Of a stretch of 64,000 nt of DNA, positions 60,700-64,000 are shown piece by piece. The stretch is from an uncultured Erysipelotrichaceae bacterium (GTDB taxonomy: Bacteria; Bacillota_I; Bacilli_A; RFN20; CAG-826). Location: positions 1 to 64,000 of the forward strand of contig CACYSA010000005.1 in the NCBI GenBank assembly GCA_902777015.1, written 5' to 3'. The position numbers and the translations under genes were made by a program. Position 1 is the first letter of the stretch; each line of letters begins with the position of its first letter. Under the pieces are notes generated by a model. It was not told where the DNA came from, searched no databases, and saw nothing but the letters and a program-made list of their open reading frames with translations.

Positions 60700-60978
60700 A
60701 TGAAAGAAGAATTATTGAAAGATTTAACCAAGGAACAAATTGAAAAAGTCAAAGCCTGTAAAGATCAAAATGAATTATTAGCCCTCGCTAAAGAAGAAGG
60801 CATTCAATTAACTGATGAACAATTAGAAGCCGTTAATGGTGGATGGTGTAGTGAAACAACTGAACCATGTCCAAAATGTGGTTCCACAAGTATCTACAAG
60901 GAACATCGCGGCAATGATGTCCATATGCATACAGTCTTCATCTGCAAGAAATGTGGCAATGAGTGGAATCCTGATTAA
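60700..60978 (+). CDS. Nif11-type leader peptide with zinc-ribbon core, copy 3
   Basis: 92 residues. The leader (ELLKDLTKEQIEKVKACK, LALAKEEGIQLTDEQLEAV) is nearly identical to copy 1 and ends NGG (Gly47-Gly48). The 44-residue core has CPKC (57-60) and CKKC (82-85) with His-rich sequence HMH between. Leader conserved, core divergent: the pattern of a peptide family under diversifying change. Function unknown. Confidence 0.75.
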   Translation: MKEELLKDLTKEQIEKVKACKDQNELLALAKEEGIQLTDEQLEAVNGGWCSETTEPCPKCGSTSIYKEHRGNDVHMHTVFICKKCGNEWNPD

Positions 60979-61004
60979 TTATATAAAGGATAATTTACAA
61001 CAAT

Positions 61005-61031
61005 AAGCCGTCTATAAAGGCGGCTTTTTAT
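61005..61031 (+). terminator. terminator after peptide copy 3
   Basis: AAGCCGTC (61005-61012)/GGCGGCTT (61019-61026), loop TATAAA, T-run. Confidence 0.85.
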
Positions 61032-61139
61032 AGAGAAATCTTCCGTTATTTAAAGCCAAAAAATTATAAAAAAACATAATATCCAACTTTTGATAATATT
61101 TTTAGAAAAATTCTTGTGTTATTATTAAATAATAAAACT

Positions 61140-61739
61140 ATGAAAAAGAGAATCGCTAGAATCGCTATTTTATCCACGCTAGTTATTGTTGGTATATTAG
61201 GTATCATTTTTACCACTTTATCAAATAGTTTTATGGGTGGCTTATCAGTATTCTTATTCTTTACTGTGCAAAGCAATATATTCATTATCATTATGGCGAT
61301 AATTACCATTGCTAATGAAATATATAAATTAGTTAAACATCAATCGTTCATGAATCAAATACTTCATTATTTTAAATTCGTGGCGACGATTGCAATTACT
61401 ATCACCTTCTTAGTATTTTTCACCATGCTAGCCCCTTTAATGGGTATGGATTATCTATTGTCATTCAATAATTTCTCATTACATGCGATAGTGCCTATTC
61501 TTGCTATTGTTGATTTCTTTTTATTCGATACGGGTATCAATATTACTTATCCAAGATCATTAACGGGTGCCGCTATGCCGTTATATTATGTGACCTTTGT
61601 TTATATTGGTGTTCCACTTAATTTCCAATATGGTCCTGATCTTAAATTCCCATATTTCTTTTTAGATTATGAGAAGAACGGTTTCTTATTTGAAAAAGGA
61701 TTTGGCATTATCTTATGGATTATAGTTTTATTAATATGA
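61140..61739 (+). CDS. Pr6Pr-family six-helix membrane protein
   Basis: 199 residues. Six hydrophobic segments; TVQSNIFIIIMAIITI, LHAIVPILAIVDFFLFD and PYFFLDYEKNGF match the Pr6Pr (FAR-17a/AIG1-like) pattern with conserved QSN and His. Eukaryotic relatives hydrolyse fatty acid esters of hydroxy fatty acids; bacterial members are uncharacterised. It overlaps the next gene by 4 bp (ATGA), so the two are coupled. TATTAT (61120-61125) may be its -10. Confidence 0.7.
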   Translation: MKKRIARIAILSTLVIVGILGIIFTTLSNSFMGGLSVFLFFTVQSNIFIIIMAIITIANEIYKLVKHQSFMNQILHYFKFVATIAITITFLVFFTMLAPLMGMDYLLSFNNFSLHAIVPILAIVDFFLFDTGINITYPRSLTGAAMPLYYVTFVYIGVPLNFQYGPDLKFPYFFLDYEKNGFLFEKGFGIILWIIVLLI

Positions 61740-62296
61740 AGAAATGTCATATTATCGCTACCGCTTTATTAGCAAGCAGCTTATTAATCAGTGGCTGTAC
61801 ACAAAAAGAAAAATCAATAGATGCCAGTAGTGCGAATGTTCCTGAATCATCAGAAAAAGTAGAACTACCATCATATTTAACGTTCTTAAAAGATAATCAA
61901 ATTAGATTTGATATCATGAATGATGATTTAGGTCTTACCTTTAAGTATCAAGATAAAGATCTCACTAATGGTACATTATTAAATATTGTCGAAGGCGAAT
62001 TAACTTCAAGTGGCGAAGCCACAAAAGAAAAACTCAACTTCATCATGGTTTGTCAAAAGAAACCATCTGGCGATTCTGTTGGTGAAACAAATCTCCATGT
62101 CGCTAAAGGTTTAAGAGTTAGTGCTTTGGAAAGCTATTTAGAGAAATTTGGTAGAAACTATATCAATCCATATGTTGGTGGTAAAGTTTATATCGCTATT
62201 TCTGATGGTACAGATAATCCTAAATGGACAACTGGCCTAAGCGAAAAAATGGATGAAGCTATTAGATTTGAAATAAATAGAAATATTACAATTTAA
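61736..62296 (+). CDS. lipoprotein, function unknown
   Basis: The start is ATG 61736 within the ATGA overlap. 186 residues. Lipobox LISGC (Cys about 21), Ser-rich linker, then a ~140-residue domain with mixed alpha/beta character (FDIMNDDLGLTFKYQDKDL, LNFIMVCQKK, KVYIAISDGTDN). I do not recognise the fold. Coupled to the Pr6Pr gene and ended by a terminator. Confidence 0.75.
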   Translation: MKKCHIIATALLASSLLISGCTQKEKSIDASSANVPESSEKVELPSYLTFLKDNQIRFDIMNDDLGLTFKYQDKDLTNGTLLNIVEGELTSSGEATKEKLNFIMVCQKKPSGDSVGETNLHVAKGLRVSALESYLEKFGRNYINPYVGGKVYIAISDGTDNPKWTTGLSEKMDEAIRFEINRNITI

Positions 62297-62317
62297 TCCA
62301 TTAACATTTGAAAAATT

Positions 62318-62340
62318 GTCTCCATTCGTGGAGACTTTTT
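62318..62340 (+). terminator. terminator after the lipoprotein
   Basis: GTCTCCA (62318-62324), loop TTCG, TGGAGAC (62329-62335), T-run. Confidence 0.9.
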
Positions 62341-62342
62341 GT

Positions 62343-62348
62343 TATAAT
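62343..62348 (+). promoter_or_regulatory. -10 box before the C39-like protease
   Basis: TATAAT 8 bp before ATG 62357 and no Shine-Dalgarno sequence; probably a leaderless mRNA. No -35 box at normal spacing. Confidence 0.5.
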
Positions 62349-62356
62349 CTTTAAGC

Positions 62357-63025
62357 ATGAAAAAGAAAAGCAAGATTATCTTATTCTCAATACTAGGATT
62401 TATACTAACTATCGGATTAGTGGTTACCATACCTTTTATGGTTTTAGATATCAAAACAGGTAACATGTCCACTGGTTATGCATATCTAAAAGAAGATGAT
62501 ACATATAAAGAAAAAGTAGAAATTACTGGACTTGAATTAGTGACACAACATGTTTCATGTGGTTACGCATCTATTGAAATGATATCTAAATATTATAATT
62601 CTCCAGTGACGGAAGACGATTTAGATAGTAGAAATAGTGCAATATCGACCGCCTCCACTGATGGATTTATTAAAGAGATAAATAAATCAATTCCTTCTAA
62701 AAAGTTCGTTAAAAGAACTTATTTGGCATACGATCAATTATTAAAAGAAATACATGGTTCGATAAAAAAGAAAAATCCTGTTACTATTGAATGGGCGGCT
62801 AAATATGAAGATGAATGGACATTACATTTCTCAGTCGTTAGTGGTTTAGATTTACCAAATGATAATGTCACTGTTTATAATCCATATGGATACATAGAAA
62901 ACATTACTATTAATGACTTCTTAAATAGAACAACATTTAAAGCATATAAAAACATGCCTCTATTCTTAGATTTTGGCTTTGCTTTTGGAGCGTTCCATAA
63001 AAACACAATCTTCTACGCAAAATAG
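62357..63025 (+). CDS. membrane-anchored C39-like cysteine protease
   Basis: 222 residues. One N-terminal helix (8-30) anchors a papain-like domain outside. QHVSCGYASIEMISKYY gives the oxyanion Gln64 and catalytic Cys68; LHFSVVSGLD gives His157, followed by VYNPYG with Asn175 where C39 enzymes usually have Asp. It resembles stand-alone C39_2 proteins rather than ABC-fused peptidases. C39 enzymes cut after double-Gly leaders, as found in the peptides at 59821 and 60700. The pairing is an inference from proximity. Confidence 0.7.
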   Translation: MKKKSKIILFSILGFILTIGLVVTIPFMVLDIKTGNMSTGYAYLKEDDTYKEKVEITGLELVTQHVSCGYASIEMISKYYNSPVTEDDLDSRNSAISTASTDGFIKEINKSIPSKKFVKRTYLAYDQLLKEIHGSIKKKNPVTIEWAAKYEDEWTLHFSVVSGLDLPNDNVTVYNPYGYIENITINDFLNRTTFKAYKNMPLFLDFGFAFGAFHKNTIFYAK

Positions 63026-63031
63026 AATCAA

Positions 63032-63060
63032 AGCCACCTGCTTAATTGAGGTGGCTATTT
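63032..63060 (+). terminator. terminator after the protease gene
   Basis: AGCCACCT (63032-63039)/AGGTGGCT (63049-63056), 9-nt loop, T-rich tail. Confidence 0.85.
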
Positions 63061-63152
63061 TGTTTTTATCGAACAACGTTTTAATCGTTGGGCGTAAATA
63101 AAACCGCCTCCTCTGGGGGCGAGAAATGAATAAGCGGAAGCGTTCGATAACA

Positions 63153-63217
63153 AATAAAAACTCCTTTGGTATAATGAGACATGTTCAGTTGCCTTGTCAT
63201 AGAAAGGAGTTTTTATT
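63153..63217 (+). promoter_or_regulatory. RBS-sequestering inverted repeat with internal promoter in the IS200 element
   Basis: Perfect 15-bp arms AATAAAAACTCCTTT (63153-63167) and AAAGGAGTTTTTATT (63203-63217); the right arm holds the tnpA Shine-Dalgarno AAGGAG. The extended -10 TGGTATAAT (TATAAT 63170-63175) lies between the arms, so only read-through RNA contains both. Confidence 0.8.
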
Positions 63218-63685
63218 ATGTCACATAAAAATGATGACGAAAGTAGTCTATCACATACTAGGTGGAATTGTCAGTATCACATAGTCTTTACCCCTAAATA
63301 TCGCAGAAAAGCGATATATGCAAAACTAAGAAGTGATATCGGTAAATATATCAGAAGATTATGTGCCTATAAAGGAGTGGAAATCGTTGAAGCTCACGCG
63401 ATGCCTGATCACATTCACATGCTCGTCAAGATTCCACCTAAGATAAGTGTGTCATCTTTCATGGGATATCTCAAAGGAAAAAGCAGTCTTGTTATATTTG
63501 ACGAGCATGCAAATCTTAAATACAACTATGGAAGCAGACACTTCTGGTCAGAAGGTTACTATGTTTCGACCGTCGGTCTAAACAAGAAAACAATACAGAA
63601 TTACATTAGGAATCAAGAATTAGAAGACCAACTTCTAGATAAGAAATCATTAAAAGAATACAAAGATCCGTTTACGGATAAGTAA
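63218..63685 (+). CDS. tnpA: IS200-type Y1 transposase
   Basis: 155 residues. HUH motif in AHAMPDHIHMLVK (His-Ile-His), the RHFWSEGYYVSTVGLNKKTIQNYIRNQ end carries the catalytic Tyr on the C-terminal helix, and the opening WNCQYHIVFTPKYRRK is typical of the IS200/IS605 transposases. It cuts and joins single-stranded DNA at the element ends. Intact, so the element may be active. Confidence 0.95.
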   Translation: MSHKNDDESSLSHTRWNCQYHIVFTPKYRRKAIYAKLRSDIGKYIRRLCAYKGVEIVEAHAMPDHIHMLVKIPPKISVSSFMGYLKGKSSLVIFDEHANLKYNYGSRHFWSEGYYVSTVGLNKKTIQNYIRNQELEDQLLDKKSLKEYKDPFTDK

Positions 63686-63766
63686 GGGTGACAAAGGCAA
63701 CTGGGCAAACTAAAGAGCAGCATGATTGCTGCTGCCAGTAACCTGTCTTGGAGACAGGAGAGAAAA

Positions 63767-63792
63767 ACCGCGCCTTGTAAGACGCGGATTGT
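63767..63792 (-). terminator. terminator of the partial minus-strand gene
   Basis: On the minus strand CCGCG...CGCGG followed by TTTTT, directly after the TAA at 63795-63797. Confidence 0.8.
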
Positions 63793-63794
63793 TA

Positions 63795-64000
63795 TTATTT
63801 GATGATTCTTTCCGCTACAAGAGTGGAGATGCTACTGAATACGGCATTTATCGCTGCATTAGTCTTTTCTAATAAAGACATATTCTCTTCGATATCAGCG
63901 TAGCCAGGATTAATCATATATTTAACGATTGGGAATAATATTTCTCTTTGTGCTTTTAAGATATCCTCTTCAATCTTGATATCATCTTTTTTGAAAGTAA
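63795..64000 (-). CDS. partial gene, C-terminal end only
   Basis: The frame is open from the window edge to TAA (63797-63795). The last ~67 residues are visible: helical, acidic and amphipathic (IEEDILKAQREILFPIVKY, LLEKTNAAINAVFSSI, VAERIIK). No family recognised. The remainder lies outside the window. Confidence 0.75.
   Translation of the reverse strand, partial: TFKKDDIKIEEDILKAQREILFPIVKYMINPGYADIEENMSLLEKTNAAINAVFSSISTLVAERIIK

Larger units (their letters stand above)
63066..63745 (+). mobile_element. IS200/IS605-family element (IS200-like, tnpA only)
   Basis: A single tnpA flanked by hairpin-forming ends. Left: inverted repeat ATCGAAC/GTTCGAT (about 63068 and 63142), hairpin CGCCTCC/GGGGGCG (63103-63121 region). 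Right: AGCAGC/GCTGCT and CCTGTC/GACAGG hairpins (63716-63760 region). No tnpB. Exact ends are not determined. Confidence 0.7.

Noticed and set aside
63767-63792. Right-end hairpin of the IS200 element
   Set aside because: It is followed by Ts on the minus strand directly after the stop of the partial gene, so it is that gene's terminator.

Overview
The window is AT-rich (roughly one third G+C by eye) chromosomal DNA of a low-G+C, Gram-positive-type bacterium. It has lipobox lipoproteins, no sign of an outer membrane, and an mfd/rqcP/tilS/ftsH/dus/lysS block of the kind found in Bacillota. A deep-branching or gut Bacilli lineage (Erysipelotrichia/RF39/Mollicutes-like) is my inference from codon use and gene style; no rRNA or tRNA gene is present to confirm it. 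Stops are mostly TAA, some TAG, and at least four genes end in TGA, so the standard bacterial code applies.

Layout. 0-1.1 kb: an Abi_2-type abortive-infection gene readable in full only through a -1 frameshift. 1.2-3.4 kb: a large lipoprotein with a starch-binding-like C-terminus. 3.4-16.5 kb: a cell-surface polysaccharide cluster with an initiating sugar-phosphate transferase, three glycosyltransferases, a MacB/FtsX-like membrane protein, one 922-residue protein that looks like a Wzy polymerase fused to a Wzx flippase, a VanZ protein with Ig-like domains, and the three enzymes of UDP-N-acetyl-L-fucosamine synthesis (CapE/CapG/CapF), of which the first carries an N-terminal HTH domain. 16.5-22.5 kb: accessory genes (AlbA_2/schlafen-like regulator between near-identical repeats, two aminotransferases, a Fic protein behind GTTTAC repeats, and a small possible RNase next to two tandem structured RNAs). 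22.5-26.7 kb: two tandem glutamate dehydrogenases and two paralogous lipoproteins. 27-30 kb: an amino-sugar operon whose GlmM-like mutase again has an HTH domain fused to its N-terminus. 30-42.8 kb: NERD and YbjN proteins, glycosyltransferases, a heterodimeric ABC exporter operon with a LMW phosphatase, UDP-galactopyranose mutase and an Xre membrane regulator. 42.8-47.9 kb (minus): PopT-like DUF368, galactokinase, MFS sugar transporter, GH2 glycosidase. 48-59.7 kb: housekeeping pth-mfd-rqcP-tilS, ftsH, dus, lysS, rpsF-ssb-rpsR. 59.8-63.1 kb: three Nif11-leader zinc-ribbon peptide genes (the middle one broken), a Pr6Pr membrane protein, a lipoprotein and a membrane-anchored C39-like protease. 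63.2-63.7 kb: an IS200-type transposase. The window ends in a partial minus-strand gene.

Four things deserve most attention. (1) DNA-binding domains fused to sugar-nucleotide enzymes occur twice (12886 and 26977), each behind a promoter that carries a perfect dyad, suggesting self-sensing enzyme-regulators of envelope precursor supply. (2) Two tandem ~90-nt structured RNAs (21692-21887) show compensatory stem changes beside a small possible RNase gene. (3) A family of double-glycine Nif11-type peptides with zinc-ribbon cores shares a TGTGGCA-N4-TGTGRCA upstream element and lies close to a stand-alone C39-like protease. (4) Wzy and Wzx are apparently fused in one polypeptide. Many genes also have a -10 box only 5-9 bp before the start codon, implying frequent leaderless mRNAs.
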